From BOG-908 sp963692875 (lineage in GTDB: Bacteria > Pseudomonadota > Alphaproteobacteria > Acetobacterales > Acetobacteraceae): DNA of 64,000 nt. Positions 1-8,004 of this stretch are shown here, piece after piece (positions within the stretch are counted from its first letter, which is position 1; each line of letters opens with the position of its first letter). The DNA is taken from positions 62,001 through 126,000 of the forward strand of contig OZ240673.1 in assembly GCA_965198755.1 (NCBI GenBank). Reading direction: 5' to 3'. The translations under genes and the position numbers were made by a program. A model generated the notes under the pieces. It worked only from the letters and a program-made list of their open reading frames with translations. It did no database searches and was not told the DNA's origin.

Positions 1-1325
1 GGCCGGATGGTGTCGTCCTCTTCCGGCACCTCGGGCTCGGACGCCGGCTGTGCGCCGCCGATTGTGATGACCGCGCGCTGGACAGGGATCTCCGTGCTGG
101 TCGGCTCCGGCGTGTCGTCGGCCTCGGTCGGAACCGGCGCGACCGGCGCCTCATCCTCGGGCCGGACGAAACCCCGCTCGACGCGCAAGGCGCCGTCGCT
201 ATCGATGCTGACAAAGATGCCGGCGCGGGCGATGTCGGCGGGATCGAACCGGATCGGCCGATTTTCGAACGCCGCCATGGCGGTCTCGATCTCGCCGAGC
301 CGCTGATCAACCGCCTCGGGCAAGTCGTCGCCGCCAGCGTGCTCGGCCTCGAGCGTCTCGTACTCGGTCCGCAGCGCATCGAAGCTGGCCTCCTCTTCCT
401 CGGTGAGTTCGGTGGTCTCGCCGACCAGGCGGCGCAGACCGGCGCTGTGGCCGTAGGGGAAGTCGGTCGCGACCGCGATCCACTTCCAGCCCTCATCGCG
501 CAAGGCCTCCGCTTCGGCCTGGAGCTTCTCGGTTACCAGCCGATCGAGCAGCGCCGGGTCCTGGAGCCAGCCGCCGTCATCGTGCTGGAACAGATCACGC
601 ATCACCACGCCACCCGCCGTCTCGTAAGCCTCGATGCCGATAAAAAGCGCGCGCCGGTCGGCAGCGCGGACCGCACCCTCGGTGAGCTGGCGGCGGATCA
701 AGTAGGGCTCCTTGTTGTAGCTCCGCGAAACTGAATCCCAGACCTGCTCCTGGCGGGCGTGGTCGGCGGTGACGGTAAACGCCATCAATTGCTCCAGCGT
801 CATGCCGTCCTCGGCATAGATGTCGAGGAGCTTCGGCGACACCGCGGCGAGGCGCAGGCGTTGCTTCACCACAGTCGGGTTCACGAAGAACCGTGCGGCG
901 ATCTCTTCATCGCTGAGGCCCTTCTCACGCAATGCCTGGAAGGCGCGGAACTGATCGAGCGGGTGGAGCGCGACGCGCTGGACGTTCTCGGCCAGCGAAT
1001 CCTCCTCGGCGATCCCGCCGTCCCGCACCACGCACGGCACGGGCGCGGTCTTGGCCAGGCGCTTCTGCTTGACCAGCAATTCCAGCGCCCGGAAGCGTCG
1101 GCCGCCGGCCGGCACCTCGAACATGCCTGTCTCATTGCCGTCGGCGTCAACGACGGCGCGGACGCTGAGGCCTTGCAGCAGCGTGCGCCGGGCGATGTCC
1201 TCGGCCAGCTCCTCGATTGAGACCCCGGCCTTCACGCGCCGGACGTTCGCCTGGCTCAGAACCAGCTTGTTGAAGGGGATATCGCGCGAGGCGCTGAGCG
1301 TGATCTTCTGAATGGTCGTCGCCAT
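1..1325 (-). CDS. ParB/Srx-domain plasmid-type partition-like protein (3' end outside window)
   Basis: The reading frame is open from an ATG at 1325 to the window edge (441 codons seen). The N-terminal third has ParB features: a nucleotide-binding-domain motif with AENVQR followed by LHPLDQFRAF, then a helix-turn-helix stretch (LSDEEIAARF...VVKQRLRL). The visible C-terminal part is acidic and proline-rich. Chromosomal ParB proteins are shorter, near 300 residues; this long form is typical of plasmids and integrative elements, where it is often found beside ArdC, as here. A role in partition or as a DNA-binding maintenance factor is inferred. GGAGA lies 8-12 bases before the ATG, directly after a hairpin leader. 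Confidence 0.85.
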   Translation of the reverse strand, partial: MATTIQKITLSASRDIPFNKLVLSQANVRRVKAGVSIEELAEDIARRTLLQGLSVRAVVDADGNETGMFEVPAGGRRFRALELLVKQKRLAKTAPVPCVVRDGGIAEEDSLAENVQRVALHPLDQFRAFQALREKGLSDEEIAARFFVNPTVVKQRLRLAAVSPKLLDIYAEDGMTLEQLMAFTVTADHARQEQVWDSVSRSYNKEPYLIRRQLTEGAVRAADRRALFIGIEAYETAGGVVMRDLFQHDDGGWLQDPALLDRLVTEKLQAEAEALRDEGWKWIAVATDFPYGHSAGLRRLVGETTELTEEEEASFDALRTEYETLEAEHAGGDDLPEAVDQRLGEIETAMAAFENRPIRFDPADIARAGIFVSIDSDGALRVERGFVRPEDEAPVAPVPTEADDTPEPTSTEIPVQRAVITIGGAQPASEPEVPEEDDTIR

Positions 1326-1413
1326 GTCGGTTTCTCCGTGACGGGCGGTCGAAAGCCTCTCTCTCGACCCGACCTCGTCACGAAACCGGCGCAGCCCTCT
1401 CACTCTTGGAGGG
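1326..1413 (-). promoter_or_regulatory. Structured 5' leader of the ParB-like gene
   Basis: In the transcript, an outer stem pairs 1374-1381 with 1338-1345 (one mismatch) and an inner stem pairs 1364-1369 with 1347-1352 around a GAGAGAGGC loop. The Shine-Dalgarno GGAGA follows the outer stem at once. A second, upstream hairpin pairs 1409-1413 with 1395-1399 around an AGAGTGAGAG-type loop. The same layout with compensating base changes lies before the ArdC gene at 2462-2557. The structure is seen in the sequence; its function in controlling translation is inferred. Confidence 0.6.
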
Positions 1414-1498
1414 CCGCAGACCCGGAAAGCCGGTAAAGTGGGAGCACGGATATCCGGCTCTGCGTTTCGGCTGAAACCCGACCTGGGTGCCACCACCG

Positions 1499-2461
1499 TC
1501 AGGCGGCCACCTTCTCGTCGTCGGCCGCGATTGCAGCGTCGGTCTCGAGAGTCTCGGATTGGAACGCCAGGATATAATCCGCTGCCTTCGACGCGGCGCT
1601 GGCAGCGCGCACGATGGCGCGGTTGTCCTCCCGCAACACCTCGAGCCAAGAACCGATATAGTCGGCATGACGCACCGTGGGCGTGATGTTTAGAGAAGCG
1701 CATAAATAGGCCGCTGAAATTTCTGCGATTAGCTCCTCGAACGCGTATTTCTTCGACCCGAATGACCCAGACATATCGCGGTTGAGACGGGACGAGTGGC
1801 CGCTGGCGTGCCCGATTTCGTGCAGCGCGGTCCGGTGCCAGTTGATCGGCTCGAAATAGGCCTGCGGGGGCGGCACTTGAACGAAATCATGCCGCGGATT
1901 GTAAAAGGCCCGCTCGCCGCCGATCCGAAAATCCACGCCGGTCGCGCGGATCAGCGCCTCGGCGTGCGGCAGAACCAGATCGGTTTCGACCGGAGGCGCC
2001 ATTGCCATCATCTCGTCCGGCAGGCCCTCGCATTGCGTGGTGTTGAAGACCGTGAAGCGCTTCAGGAACGGGATGGCTTGCGCCTCCTCACCCGTCTCCG
2101 CCGCGCGCCGGCGTTCGTCATCCGGCGTGAACCGGTCGGCATAGACGACAGTCGTGCCGCGCTCGCCCTTGCGGACACGACCGCCAAGGCTGAGCGCCTG
2201 GCGGAAAGTTAGCCAGCTCTGGCCAATAAAGCCGTGCTCAATGACTGCACCCCATAGAATCAACACGTTGATCCCGGAGTAGCGCCTTTGGGTGCAAGCG
2301 TTCCGGGGCAAGCCCAGCGGCGCCTTCGCCGCCGCCGTCCCCCAGGGCTGGACCCAGGGTGCACGGCCGGCCTCCAGCTCGGCGATGATCTTGTCGGTGA
2401 TTTCCTGATAGAGGCCCGCCCGGTCCTGGCCGGTGCGGGCGTGAGCAGTGCGTTTGGACAT
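1499..2461 (-). CDS. ardC: ArdC-type antirestriction protein (zincin fold)
   Basis: At 320 residues it has the ArdC layout: an N-terminal ssDNA-binding DUF1738-type domain (about residues 14-145, with the typical YSGINVLILW and RKGERGTTVVY stretches) and a C-terminal metallopeptidase-like domain with HEIGH at 214-218, followed by GHSSRL and the acidic FEELIAEI segment that supplies the third metal ligand. ArdC proteins protect incoming conjugative DNA from host restriction. It is transcribed towards the ParB-like gene and has its own hairpin leader with GGAGA just upstream of the ATG. Plasmid- or ICE-type cargo. Confidence 0.93.
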   Translation of the reverse strand: MSKRTAHARTGQDRAGLYQEITDKIIAELEAGRAPWVQPWGTAAAKAPLGLPRNACTQRRYSGINVLILWGAVIEHGFIGQSWLTFRQALSLGGRVRKGERGTTVVYADRFTPDDERRRAAETGEEAQAIPFLKRFTVFNTTQCEGLPDEMMAMAPPVETDLVLPHAEALIRATGVDFRIGGERAFYNPRHDFVQVPPPQAYFEPINWHRTALHEIGHASGHSSRLNRDMSGSFGSKKYAFEELIAEISAAYLCASLNITPTVRHADYIGSWLEVLREDNRAIVRAASAASKAADYILAFQSETLETDAAIAADDEKVAA

Positions 2462-2557
2462 CGCGGATCTCCGCGACGGGCGCTTGCCGAGCCTCTCTCG
2501 ACAACCCTCAACCCGTCACGGAAAACCCGTCCGCACTCTCACTCTCCGGCGTTGCGG
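2462..2557 (-). promoter_or_regulatory. Structured 5' leader of ardC (second copy of the leader family)
   Basis: The outer stem pairs 2512-2519 with 2473-2480 (8 bp, one G-U). The inner stem pairs 2498-2504 with 2484-2490 (7 bp) around GAGAGGC. An upstream hairpin pairs 2553-2557 with 2531-2535 around the same AGAGTGAGAG loop as at 1326-1413. Loops are conserved while stem bases differ in a compensating way between the copies. A further palindrome at 2553-2569 (TGCGGGGTACCCCCGCA) overlaps the upstream end. Probably a cis-acting RNA element. Confidence 0.6.
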
Positions 2558-2711
2558 GGTACCCCCGCAGAAGGGGGTGTGCCAGCGACCGAGGCGCCGA
2601 ACAGGGGGAAGGCGTTCCCCCATATCGGACTCGATCGGCGTTGGTTTCAAATTCGGCTCAGAGGCCACCCGTTCACTGAACGGGCGTCAGCAGAAGGAAA
2701 CTCTGCCCACG

Positions 2712-3563
2712 TTAATCTGCGGCGTTCAGGATTCTGACCGGCTGTAGGGGCCACGTCGCACCGGCGGCTCTGACGGCGGCAGCGTCGGAGAAAAGATATG
2801 GATTGGCGACGAGATCAAGCACGGCTCCGAATTCATCCGGCTTGTAGTTGCGCTCCCGGACAAACCCCAAAAAGTGCACGCGGTTGCGCACCTCAGCCGC
2901 CCCGAGGACGGCTGTCCGTGCGCTAAAGACACCGGAGATTGGTTGCCCCTGCCAAGCGAGGCGATATTGAGGGGCGACAGATTCCGCGCCGAGCGCGACA
3001 TGAAGTCTATCATGGAGGTCACCGCCGTTCAGGAACGTCCGGAAATCTACCAGGATCATGTGGTAGGACTCTCCAGGCGTCGGAAACTTGTGGGGCCGGC
3101 TGCCTTTCTCGCATTTTTGGCAAATTCTCTGCACAGCCTTGAGTGTTTCGCCTTCGGTTGATCGCGTAGGGTCCTCAGCGACCGTCGACAATGTGCGTCC
3201 GCTCCATGCAACGCCGTATTCGTCGACACTGTGTCCAGTTGCCGCCTTCACCGCCTGCGTCTCGCCCAGTCGGAGCAGCTCCACGGCCCATGGCCGGCTC
3301 CGAGATGCAAATCCAAAATCGATCGTGGATTTTGCTTCGCCCGGTATCTCGTAACGGGGCGTAATGCCGGCCCGGTGCAGCGCGTAGGCGAATCGCAGCT
3401 CAAAGAGGCGGTCCTTGTTCTCGCGTTTGAGACCGCCTTTGTCGTTGATGCCTGCGATGATCGGTTGAGCCCAAGGCAGGTTTTGTAGCTCGAGCATGAT
3501 ATCCTGCACAAAGTCGGCTTCGATCTGGCACAGGATATCCCAGAAGTTGTCGGTGGTGGCCAT
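2712..3563 (-). CDS. Protein with PD-(D/E)XK-like nuclease core, last gene of the CBASS operon
   Basis: A 283-residue protein of no family I can name. Residues 52-96 look like a PD-(D/E)XK core: a helix with E55 (FELRFAYALHRAGI), then a strand with STIDFGF (D82) and a strand WAVELL (E95). The usual lysine after the last acid is not evident, so catalysis is uncertain. The gene starts 40 bp after the HNH-SAVED gene on the same strand, so it is probably co-transcribed with the CBASS genes as an accessory or second effector. That link is inferred from position only; it could be an independent defence gene. Confidence 0.6.
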   Translation of the reverse strand: MATTDNFWDILCQIEADFVQDIMLELQNLPWAQPIIAGINDKGGLKRENKDRLFELRFAYALHRAGITPRYEIPGEAKSTIDFGFASRSRPWAVELLRLGETQAVKAATGHSVDEYGVAWSGRTLSTVAEDPTRSTEGETLKAVQRICQKCEKGSRPHKFPTPGESYHMILVDFRTFLNGGDLHDRLHVALGAESVAPQYRLAWQGQPISGVFSARTAVLGAAEVRNRVHFLGFVRERNYKPDEFGAVLDLVANPYLFSDAAAVRAAGATWPLQPVRILNAAD

Positions 3564-3603
3564 TATCGGCCAAGCCTATAATGTTTCTCAGGGTGGCGTC
3601 CTT

Positions 3604-4803
3604 TCACGCAGCGGCCTCCCAAGATCCCGGAGTGCCGATCTCGAGAGCGCGTATGAATCCCTGCAACGCGCGGTTCTGGTCAAAGACCAACAGCGGAAGG
3701 TCCGCCTTGGGCATCCACACACGGCCGAACTCAACTGCGGCGGACACGGGCATTGCGGGGAAAATGTTGATCACGGCCTGCTCACCGTGTCTGGCCTTGA
3801 TGGTGTTGAAGATGGACCGCACAAGCCGGCGGAACTCCGCAAGGTCAGCTGGCCGTTTCATGATGTCATTGTGCGGCTCTTCGGCTTCGATTGCCCAGAT
3901 GGCGGCGTCCGCGCCCAAAATGTCGGTTATACGATCGTCCATTATCGTTGCGCTAAGGGCTAGGACTAAAGCGACAGGCCCGTCCGATCGCGTGGGTTCG
4001 CGGACCCGGAACCGCATGGCTGGTCCATCGACCGGCCAGCGCCAACCTTTTGGCTCGCGGTGCAACTGATGGACGTCGGCCGGCACGATGTCACATAGGA
4101 GGCGACCCAGTTCAATCAGCAGCGGTTGAGGGGCCAGCGCGAAAACGGAAAGATGGCGAATCTCACGCGACTCGACTCGATCGCGGACTTTCGTTGCAAA
4201 CTGGCGGTTTAGATTTTCCCGCTGAAATTTCCAAAATTGCGGCTCATCATCCTGATGAGCGCTGCCACGAAGTTCGATATCGAGCGTACGATGACCATCG
4301 GACGGGAAGCGTTCGGGAAGCATCGCCGTGCTGATTTGTTCGTAGGCGACTGGCGATTCGTGCCCGCCAATATTGGCGGCATACCTGAGAACATGGGATG
4401 CGCGATCCTCGTCGATCGCCACAACGATTTCCACACGCCGCTCATGGCTAGCCTTCATCATCAGCAAGCGCTCTTCCGGGTGCTGGTCAACAGCATCGAC
4501 GTCGATCAGTTTGTGGTGGACGTGGCAGAGCAGCATCAGGTTGCTGACGTCGTTGGAGAGCAAAGGCGAACGGATTAGGTCACCGCGTGGTCCCGTTGGA
4601 GTGTCGGCGACGATGTGAGCCACGAAGCCGAAATTTTTGTCCTCGGTGCCGGAGATCAGGTCCCCGATCAAGGATTTGTTGCATCCCGAATACTGACACC
4701 GACCCGCAGCCTTCGCCCAGAGGATCACTCGTGTGAGCGGGGAAACTGCGTTAGTCCTATTTTTCTTCGACATGGTGGCCGACGTTGCGACGTTTTTCGG
4801 CAT
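3604..4803 (-). CDS. cap5: CBASS effector, HNH endonuclease fused to SAVED domain (Cap5-like)
   Basis: The N-terminal part is a zinc-binding HNH nuclease: Cys pair in GRCQYSGC, FVAHIVAD (first His), SNLMLLCHVHHKLID (Asn and last His). The C-terminal half, about residues 200-400, has the SAVED pattern (HLSVFALAPQPLLIELGRLL...VPADVHQLHREPKGWRW) that senses cyclic oligonucleotides. In known Cap5 proteins, signal binding to SAVED triggers oligomerisation and unspecific dsDNA cleavage, killing the infected cell. The ATG at 4803 overlaps the stop of the E2-like gene (ATGA), which indicates coupling; a TTG at 4806 and an internal ATG at 4770 are alternatives. Confidence 0.92.
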   Translation of the reverse strand: MPKNVATSATMSKKNRTNAVSPLTRVILWAKAAGRCQYSGCNKSLIGDLISGTEDKNFGFVAHIVADTPTGPRGDLIRSPLLSNDVSNLMLLCHVHHKLIDVDAVDQHPEERLLMMKASHERRVEIVVAIDEDRASHVLRYAANIGGHESPVAYEQISTAMLPERFPSDGHRTLDIELRGSAHQDDEPQFWKFQRENLNRQFATKVRDRVESREIRHLSVFALAPQPLLIELGRLLCDIVPADVHQLHREPKGWRWPVDGPAMRFRVREPTRSDGPVALVLALSATIMDDRITDILGADAAIWAIEAEEPHNDIMKRPADLAEFRRLVRSIFNTIKARHGEQAVINIFPAMPVSAAVEFGRVWMPKADLPLLVFDQNRALQGFIRALEIGTPGSWEAAA

Positions 4804-5318
4804 CAAGCGCAGTCCGCTATGGCGGATGGAATTCGGCCAATAGTTGTTGGCATATCGGCGGCACCGTTTAGGGGTGGCTGACGAGATATTGCCTCAAGTT
4901 GGCCGGGATGTTCCCCGCCGCCTTTCCAGTCGTCTGAAGTCAGCCATTCCTCAAAGTAGAAGAGCCATAGCGCGGCCCAGGGGACGATGGTTTGATCGAT
5001 GCGCATCTCCTTGGCCCACTCCCGCGTCCGCGGCAGATAGAGGCACAGGCGGGTCGGCTTTTGTTCATAGACGTGCGGAAGACGGCGTCCGTTGGCGAGA
5101 GCTGTCAGGTCTGGCTCATCGACGAAGACTTTTGGGACACCCCCCTGGTGATAGTCGATGCGAACCGCATAGCTACGGCTCAATGGGGTTGGAGAGACAA
5201 TGTATCGCCAGACCAACCTGCCGGCGTGCAACGTCCCGGTCCCGGCACAGATTGGGTTGACGCGCAGGTTCAGGAACTGTTGGGCCGCCGTCAACGATCG
5301 GACGTGGCCGCTGCGCAT
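4803..5318 (-). CDS. Stand-alone E2-like protein of a type II-short CBASS operon
   Basis: 171 residues. The centre and C-terminus carry the bacterial E2-like signature: PHVYEQKPTRLCLYLP, with C92 as candidate active-site cysteine, then TIVPWAALWLFYFEEWL and the WKGGGEHP tail. In short type II CBASS such a protein acts on the CD-NTase without a separate E1 and primes its signalling. It sits between the CD-NTase (2 bp upstream) and the effector (ATGA overlap), as in those operons. No JAB peptidase (Cap3) is encoded nearby. Confidence 0.8.
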   Translation of the reverse strand: MRSGHVRSLTAAQQFLNLRVNPICAGTGTLHAGRLVWRYIVSPTPLSRSYAVRIDYHQGGVPKVFVDEPDLTALANGRRLPHVYEQKPTRLCLYLPRTREWAKEMRIDQTIVPWAALWLFYFEEWLTSDDWKGGGEHPGQLEAISRQPPLNGAADMPTTIGRIPSAIADCA

Positions 5319-5320
5319 TG

Positions 5321-6508
5321 CTAGGGCGCCCCGAAGAAGGTGTTCGCGCGCACCTGAGTCGTGGCGGTGGCTGCGCCGGTCAGCCCGATTGCTGGCGCTA
5401 CATAGAGCCGATTGGCGCGCCGAGCGGTGGAGACTTCTTGCGTCAGTGCGTCGAAGGCCTTCGTGACCGGTGCTGGTCCGAACGATTCGCTCAGGCTCTT
5501 GTTGAGGCGATCAATGCCTTCGATGTCGGCGAGCCTATCGAGGTCAGCGCTGGCCTGCGTATGCCACGCAAAGAAGGCTTCAGCGCGACTGGGATCGTGG
5601 TTCCATTTCTCCGCGAAGTTCTCGCCGGAGGTGGTTTCGTTCCAAATGAACCAGAGCTGCCGGGCGCCGGCCATGCGTGTTTCGATGAACGCGGGCATGT
5701 GGCGGATAATGTCCCGGACCACGTCAAGCTCGCTGTCATAAACAAAATGACCGACGCAATATTCGTAACTCCGGGCAGCCAAAGTGGTGATCACGACGGA
5801 GATGGGGGCGATGCACGGATCGAGATCGGCGAAGTAAACATCGCGGTGCCGTTTGGCGACCTGGATCGTCCGGCGAAGGATACCCTTGAGGCCAGACGCG
5901 ATCGGGTACGGCTCGACGCTATCTGCCCGCGCCCGGTCCTGGGCGCCCTCGCTTTTCAGCATGCGCATGCGCGGCTGCAGCTCGGCACGCCGGTCGAATA
6001 GCGCGTTGTAGCCCTTTGGGTTGGACGCTTTCCACTCCTTCAGTGCCTTATCGGGAACCAGTTCTCCGCCGTTTCCGCAATCCGGGTTGCGGATCGACGG
6101 GGTGATATCAAGATGGAATTCGTTGGCGTAATCCAGGCGCCAGCACCGTGGCATCTCCACAAGCAGCGGCGCGTAATTTCCGTTCGCGCGAAGACGCTCG
6201 CCTATGGTCTTCTTCACCAGGGCTGGGGGCAGCGGGTCGAGGTTCGGCATATGCGCCACTAGGTCGACGTCGTGTTCGTTGCGTCCGATTGGCTTGACCG
6301 TTGTCCCGAGCGCGGTGGATCCCTGCAGATAGATCGACAAGGCACGCAAGAGCGGGCTCTCCGCTTCGGCGAGCCACCTGCCCACGCTTTCGTACCGGCT
6401 TTTGGCGGTATCGTATTGCGTGGCCGTCAGCTCAAGCGCCTGGCACATCCGTTCGAGGATGCCGACGGTCTCGGCTTTTTTCAGCGTCATCTGTCGGTCG
6501 ACGAACAT
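5321..6508 (-). CDS. CBASS CD-NTase (cyclic oligonucleotide synthase)
   Basis: 395 residues with the cGAS/DncV-like nucleotidyltransferase core: GS at 63-64 in IYLQGSTALGT, catalytic acids D80 and D82 in NEHDVDLVAH, and D134 in FHLDITPSI. It makes the cyclic di- or trinucleotide second messenger that activates the SAVED effector downstream. The protein ends in ...ANTFFGAP; short C-terminal tails with Gly/Ala are what CBASS E1/E2 enzymes act on in studied systems. First gene of the operon; GAGGGGAG lies just upstream of the ATG. The pairing with Cap5 suggests clade G, but the clade and the product cannot be read from sequence by eye. Confidence 0.9.
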   Translation of the reverse strand: MFVDRQMTLKKAETVGILERMCQALELTATQYDTAKSRYESVGRWLAEAESPLLRALSIYLQGSTALGTTVKPIGRNEHDVDLVAHMPNLDPLPPALVKKTIGERLRANGNYAPLLVEMPRCWRLDYANEFHLDITPSIRNPDCGNGGELVPDKALKEWKASNPKGYNALFDRRAELQPRMRMLKSEGAQDRARADSVEPYPIASGLKGILRRTIQVAKRHRDVYFADLDPCIAPISVVITTLAARSYEYCVGHFVYDSELDVVRDIIRHMPAFIETRMAGARQLWFIWNETTSGENFAEKWNHDPSRAEAFFAWHTQASADLDRLADIEGIDRLNKSLSESFGPAPVTKAFDALTQEVSTARRANRLYVAPAIGLTGAATATTQVRANTFFGAP

Positions 6509-6764
6509 CCGGCTCCCCTCGAGGTAAAACCCAGGCGACTGGTCACTTTTCTCGTCGTGGCTTACTTGCGATCACACACCCTTTTTGGGGTGGCACCACA
6601 TGATGAGTGGATGACCGTGCTTAATCTACCATATCTTGACCCGAATCCGGGTTAGATGACTTAATAGTATCGCTATTCCGAACATGTATGAGCTTGCAAA
6701 TGCGCGTTGTCAAGGATGCAATATACCGCTAGTCTGAACATCCGGCTCAGGAGAGGTTCATGAC
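6509..6764. promoter_or_regulatory. Divergent CBASS/capH control region with repeated operator-like sites
   Basis: This 256-bp gap lies between the CD-NTase and the XRE repressor, transcribed away from each other. It holds a direct repeat of 15 bp with two mismatches (CGCTATTCCGAACAT at 6671-6685, CGCTAGTCTGAACAT at 6727-6741, 56 bp apart), an inverted repeat ACCCG-N4-CGGGT at 6639-6652, and AATAG-N5-CTATT at 6663-6677. These are likely binding sites for the neighbouring repressor, keeping the CBASS operon off. The repeats are seen; the function is inferred. Confidence 0.5.
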
Positions 6765-7088
6765 GTGTCGACGCCGCTAGGCGATAAGATCCGCGATCTC
6801 CGCAAGACGAAGGGCTATACCCTCGACAAGCTGGCAGAACTCGCCGAGTCCAGCAAAAGCTACATATGGGAGCTTGAGAATAAGAATCCGCCCCGGCCCT
6901 CGGCGGACAAGGTTGCCAAGATAGCCGCAGTGTTAGGCGTCACAACGGACTATCTGATCGATACCACTGAGACGGTGAAAGTGGAGGATGCGACCGACGC
7001 GGCTTTTTTTCGAAAGTACCGCAAAATGGACGCCACAATCAAAGACAAGATTCGCCGGATGGTAGATTTGATGGGTGAGGATGAATGA
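6765..7088 (+). CDS. capH: XRE-family repressor, CapH-like
   Basis: 107 residues: a Cro/CI helix-turn-helix at about 17-40 (YTLDKLAELAESSKSYIWELE) followed by a short C-terminal segment. It starts at GTG 6765 behind CAGGAGAGG (6748-6755). Its stop overlaps the start of an ImmA/IrrE-type protease gene (ATGA). An XRE repressor plus protease placed divergently upstream of CBASS is the known CapH/CapP arrangement: CapH represses the operon until CapP cleaves it after DNA damage. Identification rests on fold, size and context; many unrelated XRE/ImmA pairs exist on mobile elements. Confidence 0.75.
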   Translation: MSTPLGDKIRDLRKTKGYTLDKLAELAESSKSYIWELENKNPPRPSADKVAKIAAVLGVTTDYLIDTTETVKVEDATDAAFFRKYRKMDATIKDKIRRMVDLMGEDE

Positions 7089-7987
7089 CCGCCGTCCTGA
7101 CGCCGCAGCGCTGGGCGAGCGACATCACGCGTCTGCTCAACGCCGTGCTCGGGCATGATCGATTCCCGATCGATATCCCGGCGGTGGCGAAAGAATTTAC
7201 CGCTCAGAGATTCCCTGACGATCCGATCATAAGTGTTGCCGGTGCCAACCTGCCCAATTTCGACGGCGCGCTCTTTCGGGCGCCAACTGGGCGCAAGGGA
7301 TGGGGCATCATCTACAATAACGCCATCAGTTCGAGGGGACGGATCAATTTCACCCTCGCGCACGAGTTCGGCCATTACCTTCTACACCGCCTTGCATATC
7401 CGGACGGGATTCGCTGCGGGGAGTTAGACGTGGTCCGGTGGGATTCCACGTATGGTCAGATCGAACAGCAGGCCAACGTGTTCGCAGCCAATTTTTTGAT
7501 GCCGCTGGATGATTTCCGGCGGCAAATCGATGCCAAAGCGAAAGTCGATCTCGACGTAATTTCGCACTGCGCTGATCGGTATCGTGTATCGCTGATCGCC
7601 ACTGCGCTCCGCTGGCTTGGCTACACCGAGAGGCGGGCCGTCCTTGTCATCTCCCGAGATGGGTTTATCCTTTGGGCTCGGTCAAGCGATCTGGCGCTGA
7701 AAACTGGCGCGTTCTTCAGGAGCACGGCCGGCCCGATTGAAATCCCGCAGGAATCGCTGCCGGCCAGACAAGATCTCCTTATTGATGGCCGGGCGAGCAT
7801 CGATCATGGCGCTGGTGTCTGGTTCAGGGAGCCGGTCCACGAGATGACGCTGTTTGCCGAACACTATGACTTTGCAATATCGCTTCTCCTGTTGGATGAT
7901 ACTGCATCGTTCGGTTCCTTCGATCCCGAGCCGGAACTCGACGCGTATGATAAGATGCTGCCAAAAGAGTCACGCCGGGAGTGGTAG
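7085..7987 (+). CDS. capP: ImmA/IrrE-family metallopeptidase, CapP-like
   Basis: 300 residues with an M78-type zinc protease domain: HEFGH at 93-97 and a second helix QIEQQANVFAANFLMP, where E127 is the likely third ligand. The C-terminal 130 residues form a separate, probably sensory, domain. In the CapH/CapP model, ssDNA from damage switches on CapP, which cleaves CapH and releases CBASS expression. The gene is coupled to the repressor by a 4-bp overlap. The alternative is an ordinary ICE induction switch of the ImmR/ImmA type, which would still control the adjoining CBASS promoter. Confidence 0.8.
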   Translation: MTAVLTPQRWASDITRLLNAVLGHDRFPIDIPAVAKEFTAQRFPDDPIISVAGANLPNFDGALFRAPTGRKGWGIIYNNAISSRGRINFTLAHEFGHYLLHRLAYPDGIRCGELDVVRWDSTYGQIEQQANVFAANFLMPLDDFRRQIDAKAKVDLDVISHCADRYRVSLIATALRWLGYTERRAVLVISRDGFILWARSSDLALKTGAFFRSTAGPIEIPQESLPARQDLLIDGRASIDHGAGVWFREPVHEMTLFAEHYDFAISLLLLDDTASFGSFDPEPELDAYDKMLPKESRREW

Positions 7988-8004
7988 GTTTTTGAACACC
8001 GCGT

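Noticed and set aside
6760..6780. ATG-initiated six-codon mini-ORF overlapping the capH start
   Set aside because: Probably chance; the GTG start of capH has better spacing to the Shine-Dalgarno sequence and gives the full protein.
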